A stretch of DNA of 7,190 nucleotides from the NCBI GenBank assembly GCA_027296025.1, contig JAPUJU010000304.1, positions 1 to 7,190 of the forward strand, written 5' to 3'. The stretch's first letter is position 1. The number at the start of each line of letters is the position of its first letter. The stretch comes from a bacterium. Lineage in GTDB: Bacteria > Krumholzibacteriota > Krumholzibacteriia > WVZY01. The notes below the pieces were generated by a model. The model was not told where the DNA came from. It did not search any database and was given only the letters and a program-made list of their open reading frames with translations. The position numbers and the translations under genes were made by a program. This document shows positions 1-6,638 of this stretch, piece by piece.

Positions 1-1
1 C

Positions 2-484
2 CGCGAACGGGTCGCGTTTCAGGGACTGCCCGCGCGGGTCTGCTGGCTGAAGTACGGCGAGCGCGCAAAATTTGGTCTGGCGTTAAACGAGCTTGTCGCG
101 AGTGGAAAGATCTCCGCGCCTGTCGTTATCGGACGCGATCACCTCGACAGCGGATCCGTTGCGAGTCCGTATCGTGAGACGGAGGCGATGCAGGACGGTT
201 CGGATGCCGTGGCCGACTGGCCCATTCTGAACGCTCTTCTCAACGCAGTGAACGGCGCCTCGTGGGTGTCGGTGCACCACGGGGGCGGCGTCGGGATCGG
301 GCTCTCGATCCACGCCGGGCTGGCCGTTGTCGCCGACGGAACCCCCGAAGCCGAAGGGAAACTGGAACGCTGTCTGACGGGTGATCCCGGCCTTGGGATC
401 GCGAGACACGCTGATGCTGGCTACGACATTGCCGTTGAAGCGGCTCGCAAAGATGGCATCGATGTTCCGTTCCTCAGGTCCTAA
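2..484 (+). CDS. hutU: Urocanate hydratase (urocanase), C-terminal 160 residues; 5' end outside window
   Basis: Urocanase is the cytosolic NAD+-dependent enzyme that hydrates urocanate to 4-imidazolone-5-propionate, the second step of histidine degradation. The frame is open from the window edge to TAA at 482-484. The visible part is the conserved C-terminal region: GLPARVCWLKYGERAKFG (visible residues 8-25), APVVIGRDHLDSGSVASPYR around residues 41-60, then DGSDAVADWPILNALL, GASWVSVHHGGGVG and the late HADAGYD. The Cys at 41-43 (visible residue 14) lies 146 residues before the end. From memory of the family, this matches the catalytic Cys410 of the roughly 557-residue Pseudomonas putida enzyme. 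About 395 N-terminal residues, including most of the NAD-binding domain, lie upstream of the window. The next gene, hutI, uses its product. Identification is very secure; the missing 5' end leaves start and promoter unknown. Confidence 0.97.
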   Translation, partial: RERVAFQGLPARVCWLKYGERAKFGLALNELVASGKISAPVVIGRDHLDSGSVASPYRETEAMQDGSDAVADWPILNALLNAVNGASWVSVHHGGGVGIGLSIHAGLAVVADGTPEAEGKLERCLTGDPGLGIARHADAGYDIAVEAARKDGIDVPFLRS

Positions 485-519
485 CGACACACGTCCATGA
501 TTATTGTTATTTTCAAACT

Positions 520-536
520 TGCCGCGATCCGCGGCA
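520..536. promoter_or_regulatory. Perfect 7-bp inverted repeat between hutU and hutI (candidate operator or mRNA hairpin)
   Basis: TGCCGCG-ATC-CGCGGCA is a perfect dyad with a three-base centre, lying 50 bases upstream of the hutI start. It is preceded by an AT-rich stretch (about 500-517) and has no T-tract after it, so it does not look like an intrinsic terminator. It could be a repressor operator for the hut genes or a hairpin that stabilises or separates the hutI message. The symmetry is visible; the function is inference. Confidence 0.4.
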
Positions 537-585
537 TGTACACCGATCGTCCAGGTTCTCATCCGAGAAAGCAAGGGAGTGGTAC

Positions 586-1860
586 GTGAAACGGAAAGCC
601 GATCTTGTCGTTACCAATTGTGGTCAGCTCCTGACTCTCGAGAGTCCGTCGCCAGTGCCACGAAGGCGGGAGGCGCTCGCCTCTCTCGCCATCATTGAGA
701 ACGGTACGCTGGCGGCGCACAAGGGAAAGATCGTCTCGGTGGGCAGTCCGGGCCAGGTTGAGGGTGCCATCCAGCCCGCGCAAGGATGTATCGAGGTCGA
801 TGCCGGTGGAGCCGTTGTGATGCCGGGCTTCGTCGACTGCCATACGCACACGGTTTTTGCATGCTACCGACTGGATGAATACGAGAAACGGGTCACTGGA
901 GTGCCATATGCTGAGATCGCGGCGGCGGGTGGAGGTATCGCAAAAAGCGTCAGGGACGTGCACGAAATGGACGAGGACACGCTGCGCTCGGTCAGCCGGG
1001 AGCGCCTGAACAAATGTATTTCTCACGGGTCGACAACTGTCGAAATAAAAAGCGGATACGGCCTGGACCTTGAGAACGAACTCAAGCAATTGCGCGTCAT
1101 CCGGGACCTGGCCTCGGAATCGTCTGCAGACGTTGTCTCGACGTTTCTTGGGGCCCACGCGGTGCCGGCGGAATACGCCGGTCGTTCGGATGATTTCATC
1201 TCGTTACTAATCAACGAGATGCTGCCCGTGGTTGTCCGGGAGGGCCTTGCGGAGTTCATCGACGTTTTTTCGGAGATTGGCGTCTTTACAACCGAGGAAG
1301 CGGAACGGATTTTGCGGTCGGGTATCGAAGCTGGGCTAGGTACGCGCGTCCACGCGGACGAACTCAACGACACGGGATCGGCAGAAATGGCGGTTAGAAT
1401 CGGTACCCTGTCTGCGGACCACCTGACAAAGATCAGTTCCAAAGGGATCGAACGGATGGCCGGATCCCCCGTTATCGGTGTGCTCTTGCCCGGAACGAGC
1501 TTCGGACTGCCGTCCCTCGACTTCGCGCCGGCCAGGGAAATGGTCGAGCGTGGGATGGCAATCGCGATCGCTTCGGACTTCAATCCGGGGAGCTCGCCGA
1601 GTGAATCGATGCCGATGATGCTCTCAATCGCGTGTTCGCACATGGGGCTGATGCCCGCGGAGGCGATTTCCGCGGCAACGTACAACGCGGCGTTTGTTAT
1701 TCGGCGCGAACGAGAAGTCGGCAGTCTCGTCGAGAGGAAACGGGCGGATTTCCTGATCCTCGACTGTGAGGATTACCGAGAGGTTCCTTACCGTTTTGGG
1801 ACCAATCCGGTGAAACGCGTTTTTATGGGTGGAGTGGAGTGGAACGGAGATCTCACTTAA
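586..1860 (+). CDS. hutI: Imidazolonepropionase
   Basis: This cytosolic metal-dependent amidohydrolase opens the ring of 4-imidazolone-5-propionate to give N-formimino-L-glutamate, the third step of histidine degradation. The 424-residue length is normal for the family. Visible landmarks are PGFVDCHTHTVF (residues 80-91), with the metal-binding pair His86/His88; the HADEL segment, with His256 as metal ligand and Glu259; SADHL, with His279; and ASDFNPGSSPSESMPM, with metal-ligand Asp331 and Asn333. The GTG start is chosen because AAGGGAG (573-579) precedes it by six bases and the protein begins with the usual KADLVVTNCGQLLTL strand. It lies 101 bases after hutU and is probably cotranscribed with it. 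One oddity is FAC at residues 91-93 where many homologues have FAG. The catalytic set is complete, so the enzyme should be active. Confidence 0.96.
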   Translation: MKRKADLVVTNCGQLLTLESPSPVPRRREALASLAIIENGTLAAHKGKIVSVGSPGQVEGAIQPAQGCIEVDAGGAVVMPGFVDCHTHTVFACYRLDEYEKRVTGVPYAEIAAAGGGIAKSVRDVHEMDEDTLRSVSRERLNKCISHGSTTVEIKSGYGLDLENELKQLRVIRDLASESSADVVSTFLGAHAVPAEYAGRSDDFISLLINEMLPVVVREGLAEFIDVFSEIGVFTTEEAERILRSGIEAGLGTRVHADELNDTGSAEMAVRIGTLSADHLTKISSKGIERMAGSPVIGVLLPGTSFGLPSLDFAPAREMVERGMAIAIASDFNPGSSPSESMPMMLSIACSHMGLMPAEAISAATYNAAFVIRREREVGSLVERKRADFLILDCEDYREVPYRFGTNPVKRVFMGGVEWNGDLT

Positions 1861-1881
1861 CAACGTGAGCATGGCGGTGGC

Positions 1882-3405
1882 ATGGCGACGCTAAGCAGAT
1901 CACAAGCAATTCGAAAGAAGGCACTGGCGCTCGTCAAGAAGCGTGAGTGGGATGCGGCGCTGACGGAGTTCATCCGCCTTGCCGAGATCGAGGATCACAA
2001 TCCGAATGTGTTCAACGAGCTCGGCGATTTGCATTTGAAAATGAACAGCCCCGGGGAAGCTTTCAAGGCTTTTCATTCCGCCATCGACGCGTACTCAAAG
2101 GTGAGTCTGCACAACAACGCCGTCGCCGTCTGCAAGAAGCTCATCCGGCTCAACCCGAACGACTACGCCGTCTACGGCAAACTTGCCCGCCTTCGCAGCG
2201 ATCAGGGATTTGAAAAAGAAGCCGTGAGTTTCGCGCTCACTTTTCTCAAAAAAATGGCGCAAAACACGACAGTTCATCCGGAAACGCTTCGCGATGAATC
2301 CGTTGGGATCGCAAACGAACTCTCCGAGTCCACCGCGGTCCAGGAAACGGTGGCGGACTGCCTGATCAAGTGGGAGTGCCAGGCACAGGCGGGACCGGTG
2401 CTGGAGAAGCTCGAAGCCATTTACATCGCCAACGGCATGGTTTCCGAAGCTATGGCAACCCGTGAGAAAATGCTCGCAATCGGCCATCAACCCGGTAAGG
2501 GGACCGCCGCCCCTGTCGATCCGGCCCCTCCCGCCGAATCCGTTTCGGGGGCAAACAAGACCATCGATCTGGACACCCCGTCAGCGACACCCGCAGACCA
2601 GGTGCCAGCGCCGCCACCGGCCCAGCCGCCAGCCCAGCCGCCAGCCCAGCCGCCAGCCCAGCCGCCAGCCCAGCCGCCAGCCCAGCCGCCAGCCCAGCCG
2701 GCCCAGCCACCGGCCCAGCCGGAACCGCCACCGGCCCAGCCGGAACCGCCACCAGCCCAGCCGGAACCGCCACCGGCCCAGCCGGAACCGCCACCGGCCC
2801 AGCCGACACCACCCCCGGCCCAGCCGGCACCATCCCCGGCCCAGCCAGCGCCAGTGCTGGAGTCACCCGTGCAACCCACGGGGCCGGCGAGTACCGCTGA
2901 GCCCGGTGAGGGCGAGGTATGGGTGCCGACGGAAGAAATCCCGGAGAGCCTTGCCGTAGAGGGCGCTGATCAGGGTCGGGTCGTTGGTGTCGAAGAAATC
3001 GTAGACCAGTTCACCCAGGAAGTCAGCGCGGACATCGAGCACGATGACTATCGCAGTCACTACGATCTGGGGATGGCGTACCTGGAGATGGATTTGCTGC
3101 CGGAATCGATCCGAGAGTTCCAGTTCGCATCATATTCCAGCATGTATCAGGTCAGAAGCCTGGAAATGATCGGGCTGTGCTTCCTCAAACAGGACCAACC
3201 GCGGCTCGCGATCAAGAAGCTTGAAAAGGGTCTGTCCATGGTGGGCGAAGGCGACCGGGAGGCGCTGGGGCTGCAGTACAACCTCGGGCTTGCCTATGAA
3301 ATGACTGGCGATGTCGAAAAGGCGAAGTCTTATTTCGAGGATGCCTACGTCGTTGACGTCGCGTTCCGCGAGGTTGCGGAGAAAATCAAGAAGTACTCCA
3401 CCTAG
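1882..3405 (+). CDS. TPR protein with a Pro/Ala/Gln-repeat linker between two TPR lobes
   Basis: The 507-residue protein has no signal peptide or membrane segment and is probably a cytoplasmic scaffold. Residues about 8-205 form an alpha-helical lobe with TPR-type units, for example NVFNELGDLHLKMNSPGEAFKAF and the unit around DYAVYGKLARLRSDQG. Residues about 240-330 are a low-complexity linker of PPAQ and then PEPPPAQ repeats. Residues about 375-507 form a second TPR lobe, with DYRSHYDLGMAYLEMDLLPE near residue 389 and YNLGLAYEMTGDVEKAKSYF from residue 466. TPR lobes bind protein partners; the partner here is unknown. The ATG at 1882 lies 21 bases after the hutI stop with only a weak purine stretch before it (GGCGGTGG, 1873-1880), so translation may depend on readthrough from hutI. 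No link to histidine metabolism is evident. The architecture is certain; the function is not assigned. Confidence 0.85.
   Translation: MATLSRSQAIRKKALALVKKREWDAALTEFIRLAEIEDHNPNVFNELGDLHLKMNSPGEAFKAFHSAIDAYSKVSLHNNAVAVCKKLIRLNPNDYAVYGKLARLRSDQGFEKEAVSFALTFLKKMAQNTTVHPETLRDESVGIANELSESTAVQETVADCLIKWECQAQAGPVLEKLEAIYIANGMVSEAMATREKMLAIGHQPGKGTAAPVDPAPPAESVSGANKTIDLDTPSATPADQVPAPPPAQPPAQPPAQPPAQPPAQPPAQPPAQPAQPPAQPEPPPAQPEPPPAQPEPPPAQPEPPPAQPTPPPAQPAPSPAQPAPVLESPVQPTGPASTAEPGEGEVWVPTEEIPESLAVEGADQGRVVGVEEIVDQFTQEVSADIEHDDYRSHYDLGMAYLEMDLLPESIREFQFASYSSMYQVRSLEMIGLCFLKQDQPRLAIKKLEKGLSMVGEGDREALGLQYNLGLAYEMTGDVEKAKSYFEDAYVVDVAFREVAEKIKKYST
2614..2706 (+). repeat. Tandem 12-bp repeat (six perfect copies) encoding PPAQ
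   Basis: The unit CCGCCAGCCCAG is repeated six times without any change from 2626 to 2697. It is flanked by a variant copy at 2614-2625 (CCACCGGCCCAG) and a shortened nine-base copy at 2698-2706. It is in frame with the TPR gene, so copy-number change would lengthen or shorten the linker by four residues without a frameshift. Identity at the nucleotide level, not only the protein level, points to recent expansion by slippage or unequal recombination. Confidence 0.95.
2719..2844 (+). repeat. Tandem 21-bp repeat (six units, four nearly identical) encoding PEPPPAQ
   Basis: Six 21-base units start at 2719, 2740, 2761, 2782, 2803 and 2824. Units 1, 3 and 4 are identical and unit 2 differs by one base. 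Units 5 and 6 have diverged to encode PTPPPAQ and PAPSPAQ. Every unit ends in the same CCCAG core as the neighbouring 12-bp repeat, so the longer period probably arose from the shorter one by insertion of a Pro-Glu-Pro block. The repeats are in frame with the TPR gene. Confidence 0.93.
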
Positions 3406-3419
3406 CAGGTTAGTGCCGC

Positions 3420-3442
3420 GGGCGTGATTCTCATTGACGCCC
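3420..3442. terminator. Possible weak terminator or operator hairpin after the TPR gene
   Basis: GGGCGT (3420-3425) and ACGCCC (3437-3442) form a six-base inverted repeat around an 11-base loop, 15 bases after the TPR stop codon. A C-run and a short T-run follow (CCCCCCTTTCC), which is poor for intrinsic termination. The right arm overlaps the candidate -35 box of the next promoter, so it could equally be an operator. Confidence 0.3.
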
Positions 3443-3462
3443 CATCCCCCCTTTCCTAGTAT
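3434..3462 (+). promoter_or_regulatory. Candidate sigma70-type promoter for the S-component/receptor/ComEA cluster
   Basis: TTGACG (3434-3439) matches the -35 consensus at five of six positions. It is followed after exactly 17 bases by TAGTAT (3457-3462), a four-of-six match to the -10 consensus. Transcription would begin near 3469, giving a leader of about 30 bases to the GTG at 3499 or about 108 to the ATG at 3577. A small hairpin (GAACC-GCACTC-GGTTC, 3473-3488) would lie in that leader. The spacing is ideal, but this is pattern matching only. Confidence 0.45.
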
Positions 3463-3498
3463 TTCATTGAAAGAACCGCACTCGGTTCAATTTGGCGT

Positions 3499-4119
3499 GT
3501 GCCGACAGAACTGGCGAGGGCGGTCCTGCTGCGTACCTGGTTGCTGGTTCCGGAACTGCCCCTGCGTATCCTCCCGATGCAGAGAACACAAAAAGCCCTT
3601 CTGGCTGCCCTGTTGATCGCCGCTACGGTGGCCCTCGGGTATGCCCTGGCTGGAATTCCGAATGTTGAACTCATGACGATAACGGTGTTTATATCCGGCT
3701 ACCTGCTGGGCGCGAGGTTTGGTGCGATCGTGGGGGCCGCCTCCATCGCCGTCTACTCAGTTTTCAATCCGCTGGGTGCGGCATTGCCGCCGCTGTTCGT
3801 CGCTCAGGTGGTGGCGTTTGCCGTCATCGGTATTGCAGGTGGTGCCCTCGGCGGAGTAATAGCGAGACTGCCGCGTATGGGTGCGATCATCGTCGCTGGT
3901 GTGACCGGGCTTGCGGTTACGTCTCTCTATGATGTGTTGACGAATATTGGAGCGTTTTATTCGATTACCGGTGAAGATGCGCCGACGAATCTTTTGAAGT
4001 TCATTATCGGGGGAGTCGTTTTCGTCGTGATGCACCTCGTGTGGAATACTGCGTTGTTCGCCGTCGCGTTGAAGCCAACATTGAATGTCCTCGCCCGTTA
4101 CAGGCGGGAACTCGCGTGA
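3499..4119 (+). CDS. ECF transporter S component (substrate-binding membrane subunit), substrate unknown
   Basis: S components are small inner-membrane proteins that bind a vitamin or cofactor and pair with a shared ATPase/T module. Six hydrophobic segments are visible (residue numbers from the GTG): about 33-52, 57-72, 73-90, 97-121, 128-147 and 167-191. The protein ends in a basic tail (RYRREL). Family-like traits are VELMTITVFISGYLLGARFG, the NPLG turn at 90-93 and SLYDVLTN in segment five. The start is uncertain. GTG 3499 gives 206 residues and ATG 3577 gives 180, which is closer to the usual S-component length; neither has a good Shine-Dalgarno sequence. The downstream receptor gene overlaps the stop codon by four bases. 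No EcfA or EcfT gene is in the window. Membership is supported by topology and motifs; the substrate cannot be read from the sequence. Confidence 0.8.
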   Translation: MPTELARAVLLRTWLLVPELPLRILPMQRTQKALLAALLIAATVALGYALAGIPNVELMTITVFISGYLLGARFGAIVGAASIAVYSVFNPLGAALPPLFVAQVVAFAVIGIAGGALGGVIARLPRMGAIIVAGVTGLAVTSLYDVLTNIGAFYSITGEDAPTNLLKFIIGGVVFVVMHLVWNTALFAVALKPTLNVLARYRRELA

Positions 4120-6017
4120 CGGTCCGGGTCGAAATCGGTCGAAGGCGTCAATTAGTAACGCGGGTCCGGATTGCGGCACGGATGTTCGGCGCGCTCCTGT
4201 TACTCACTGCTATGCCCGCGTTGTCGCAGACGGGTGTGTCGGACACACTCACGCCACCGCCGACGGACGTCACCCCTCTAACGCCGCTATCCATGGGTTT
4301 TTCGTTGGGCCGATTCGACTCCCTCAGCCACAAGGAGATAACACCCCGACACTCGCTCTCTTTCGATCACTTGCTCGAATTTATACCCGGCTACTTCGTC
4401 AGCCGGGCAGGCCCGATCGGCGCCGACGCGCTCGTATCACGGCACAGCATCGGCCGAGGACGAACGGCAGTGTACTTGGGCAGTATCCTCGTAAACGACC
4501 CGCAGAACGACATCGCGCCTCTAGCGCTCATGCCGATGTCGTCTGTTGGAAAGTTACTCTTCGAGGGATCGACGCGCTACCACCCCAGTCAGTCGAACAT
4601 CGAAGGCGTCATCGAGATCATCCAACCGCGGCCGCTCGATGATCGGCCGCAGACGTTCATCGAGCTCTCTCGCGGTGACCGCAACGTCGCACAGCGACGG
4701 TTCAGACTCTCATCGGCTCAGGGGCCCATCGGTTTCGATTATGGTTTCGATGAGCTGTTCAACGACGGGTACAATTTTGACACGAGGGAAATCGTTCAGG
4801 GTCAGAACATGGGCAAGTCGACTGCCAGGACGCAGGCGTTCAGTCTTCGAGGACGTCTTCCGGGGGACACGTCTTACCTGTTCATGTTTCGTGATTTTCG
4901 AAGTACGTTTCAGGGAGACCTGAACAACTTCTTCAACGAGCGGCTCCGAAACGGGCACACCACGCTGGTCCGGGGAACGTTCGGGCGCTCGGAGCTCGAC
5001 GTGTTCAACCGGGTGTGGGACGTTTCCGCTCCGGACTCGAGTACCGAGAACCACACGACAGGGGTTTCGTTGTCGGTACCGGTATCGTTGGGGCAGGACA
5101 AGTACATCTCGATGGGCGGAGTTTACGAGGACATCTTCTGGCGGCAGGACATTGGCGGCGCGAGTGAACGTGGCAAACTGAGCAAGGCGTCGATCGGCGC
5201 ACGCGGATATCTGCGACTGGCGAGCGGATCGGGTGTCCGGTTCAGCGTTGACGTAACGCACTACGCTGAGAAGAAATCGGGCTGGGGTGGGACGTTCCAC
5301 CTTGCCCAGAAGCTGACGTCGTACAGCCAGCTTGCACTCGAGGTGGAGAGGAGATTCCGGATGCCGAATCTTGGCGAGTTGTTCCTGCCGACGCACACGG
5401 CGTCGGGGACGTCCACGCTGGTCACCGGGAACGAGTTCCTGGGGAGTGAGAGTTCGATCGAAAGTACCGCGCGGCTCTTCACGTCCGGCAACGGTGTCGA
5501 ACACGAGCTCCGTGCGACGGTGATGCGAGTCCGCAACCCGATTCTTTCTGCGCTCTACAACGACGGAACCACGGACTTTGTTCGGCCGGAAAACGGTGAG
5601 TCGGAAAATCTGTTTGTTCTGGAAAACCGATTCCTCAGCCGCGGTGAGATCTGGGGCTGGAATACCGAACTCGCCGGTGGCGTCGAGTTCACCGGCAGTG
5701 AGCGCAGGCGCTATTTCACACTGGTGCCGGAGTGGTACGCAAACGCCTCGCTTGCGGTCGGAAGAGCTTTCTTCAAGAACTCCAGCGATTTGTACTTCCG
5801 GGCGGAGTACCAGTTCTCGGATGAGCGGAAGTCGGTCGACGGAACTACGCTCGGCAAATTCGACGTTCTGAACCTGAAACTGGATTTTCGCCTCATCGAC
5901 GCGCAGCTCTATATCATGTGGCTCAATGTATTCGACGAACGCTATGAGACAGTATCAAACCACCTGATGATGCCGAGAACGTTTGTGTACGGTGTGGAGT
6001 GGACTCTTTTTGACTGA
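4116..6017 (+). CDS. TonB-dependent-receptor-like outer-membrane protein (plug plus beta-barrel)
   Basis: This is a probable outer-membrane uptake channel for a scarce ligand. The preferred start is GTG 4116, whose GTGA overlaps the S-component TGA; GGCGGGAA (4103-4110) lies five bases before it. That gives 633 residues. ATG 4182 is a shorter alternative, and a longer frame from ATG 4041 would overlap the upstream gene by 79 bases. An Arg-rich n-region and MFGALLLLTAMPALS (23-37) form a signal peptide. Residues about 82-172 resemble a plug domain: DHLLEFIPG, IGRGRTAVYLG and EGVIEIIQPRP. The rest is alternating beta-strand sequence with the typical RFRMPNLGELFLP (413-425) and a C-terminal LNVFDERYETV...RTFVYGVEWTLFD. 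No convincing TonB box is seen after the signal peptide. It is small for the family but within range. The ligand is unknown; pairing with the S component suggests a vitamin-type substrate. Confidence 0.85.
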   Translation: MTVRVEIGRRRQLVTRVRIAARMFGALLLLTAMPALSQTGVSDTLTPPPTDVTPLTPLSMGFSLGRFDSLSHKEITPRHSLSFDHLLEFIPGYFVSRAGPIGADALVSRHSIGRGRTAVYLGSILVNDPQNDIAPLALMPMSSVGKLLFEGSTRYHPSQSNIEGVIEIIQPRPLDDRPQTFIELSRGDRNVAQRRFRLSSAQGPIGFDYGFDELFNDGYNFDTREIVQGQNMGKSTARTQAFSLRGRLPGDTSYLFMFRDFRSTFQGDLNNFFNERLRNGHTTLVRGTFGRSELDVFNRVWDVSAPDSSTENHTTGVSLSVPVSLGQDKYISMGGVYEDIFWRQDIGGASERGKLSKASIGARGYLRLASGSGVRFSVDVTHYAEKKSGWGGTFHLAQKLTSYSQLALEVERRFRMPNLGELFLPTHTASGTSTLVTGNEFLGSESSIESTARLFTSGNGVEHELRATVMRVRNPILSALYNDGTTDFVRPENGESENLFVLENRFLSRGEIWGWNTELAGGVEFTGSERRRYFTLVPEWYANASLAVGRAFFKNSSDLYFRAEYQFSDERKSVDGTTLGKFDVLNLKLDFRLIDAQLYIMWLNVFDERYETVSNHLMMPRTFVYGVEWTLFD

Positions 6018-6023
6018 CGACCG

Positions 6024-6404
6024 ATGCGGGGCATACTCGGCGCACTGATTCTTCTTTTCGGCGTGATCGTGTTGAGGTTCGACGCGATCATCCACCGTCC
6101 GTCGAACGTCCGCCTCGTGGCAGGGAATTCGACGGCAAATCCTTCCGAGTGGATACCCGCCAAGCCGGTCCCGGAGAAACGTTCCGTCCCACGATCCTAC
6201 CTCGAAAACCCCTTAGCATTTCTTTCCTTAGCTCCCATAGACTCGCTCCAACTGCTGCCCGGCATTGGTCCGGTAATTGCTGAACGAGTTGCCGTTACAC
6301 GAAGTGGTCAGAGGTCTTTCACGAAGTGGGAAGACCTGCTTGCCGTCAAGGGAATTGGCCCGAAAACGCTCGAACGGTTGAAGCAAGCAGCCTGCACGGA
6401 CTAA
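6024..6404 (+). CDS. comEA: ComEA-type helix-hairpin-helix DNA-binding protein with N-terminal membrane anchor
   Basis: ComEA proteins are periplasmic or surface-exposed DNA receptors that bind incoming double-stranded DNA during natural transformation. The 126-residue protein has one hydrophobic segment near the N-terminus (ILGALILLFGVIVL, residues 4-17), then a Pro-rich spacer to about residue 64. It ends in tandem HhH motifs: IDSLQLLPGIGPVIAERV (72-89) and LLAVKGIGPKTLERLK (105-120). The two GIG hairpins are intact. The usual leading INLNTA strand is only loosely kept (FLSLAPI), and no SLBB domain is present. The ATG lies six bases after the receptor stop, so it is probably cotranscribed with it. 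A pilus ATPase gene follows, which fits a DNA-uptake role. Some small HhH proteins of this type are not competence proteins, so the gene name is moderately sure. Confidence 0.8.
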   Translation: MRGILGALILLFGVIVLRFDAIIHRPSNVRLVAGNSTANPSEWIPAKPVPEKRSVPRSYLENPLAFLSLAPIDSLQLLPGIGPVIAERVAVTRSGQRSFTKWEDLLAVKGIGPKTLERLKQAACTD

Positions 6405-6556
6405 AGCGACCGCGATTGGTGGCAAATTGCATCGGGTCTGACGAGTATGCAACCTCGGTCCCGGTCGGTACGGTGCGATTCGGAGTTGCCGCCACCTCAT
6501 GTCCATGACGGCGGACCTCTCCCGGGCCGAAAAAAGCGGTCTGGTACCCAGGTTGC

Positions 6557-6571
6557 CGGGGTTGGTCCCCG
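6557..6571 (+). terminator. Possible weak terminator hairpin downstream of comEA
   Basis: CGGGG-TTGGT-CCCCG forms a perfect five-base all-GC stem with a five-base loop, about 150 bases after the comEA stop. It is followed by TTGTTG rather than a true T-run, so intrinsic termination would be weak. It is the most terminator-like structure in the gap, and it would separate the upstream cluster from pilB. Confidence 0.3.
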
Positions 6572-6609
6572 TTGTTGAATGACCGTTTATCAATCGGTTA
6601 GGCGAATTC

Positions 6610-6638
6610 GGCCGACCGGACAACCGTTCGGTCAGGCC
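6610..6638. repeat. Bulged inverted repeat and GACCGGAC direct repeats upstream of the sigma54 promoter (candidate activator sites)
   Basis: GGCC-GACCG (6610-6618) pairs with CGGTC-A-GGCC (6629-6638), leaving one bulged A and a ten-base loop. A second GACCGGAC at 6642-6649 repeats the sequence at 6614-6621, 28 bases away. These lie about 50-90 bases before the predicted start near 6698. Sigma54 promoters need an upstream-bound activator, so these are reasonable candidate sites for one such as a PilR-type regulator. That role is inferred from position only. Confidence 0.35.

Noticed and set aside
485..585. A terminator or separate promoter between hutU and hutI
   Set aside because: The dyad has no following T-run on the plus strand, and no -35/-10 pair with good spacing was found, so only an unspecified regulatory role is suggested.
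2450..2879. Long minus-strand and alternate plus-strand open frames over the Pro-rich repeats (for example a Gly/Trp/Ala-repeat frame)
   Set aside because: The repeat units contain no stop codon in several frames, so these openings are a by-product of the low-complexity DNA. The TPR frame continues with real domains on both sides; the others do not.
3463..3576. A cobalamin, thiamin or other riboswitch ahead of the S-component gene
   Set aside because: The leader is short and shows only one small hairpin. No conserved riboswitch core was recognised.
4041..4115. ATG 4041 as the receptor start
   Set aside because: It would overlap the S-component gene by 79 bases and place about 47 odd residues before the signal-peptide core. 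GTG 4116 has a ribosome binding site and a classic four-base overlap.
4710..5504. A 264-codon minus-strand open frame inside the receptor gene
   Set aside because: It lies wholly within a well-supported beta-barrel gene, and its Arg/Pro-rich translation resembles no family. It is a shadow of GC-biased codon use.
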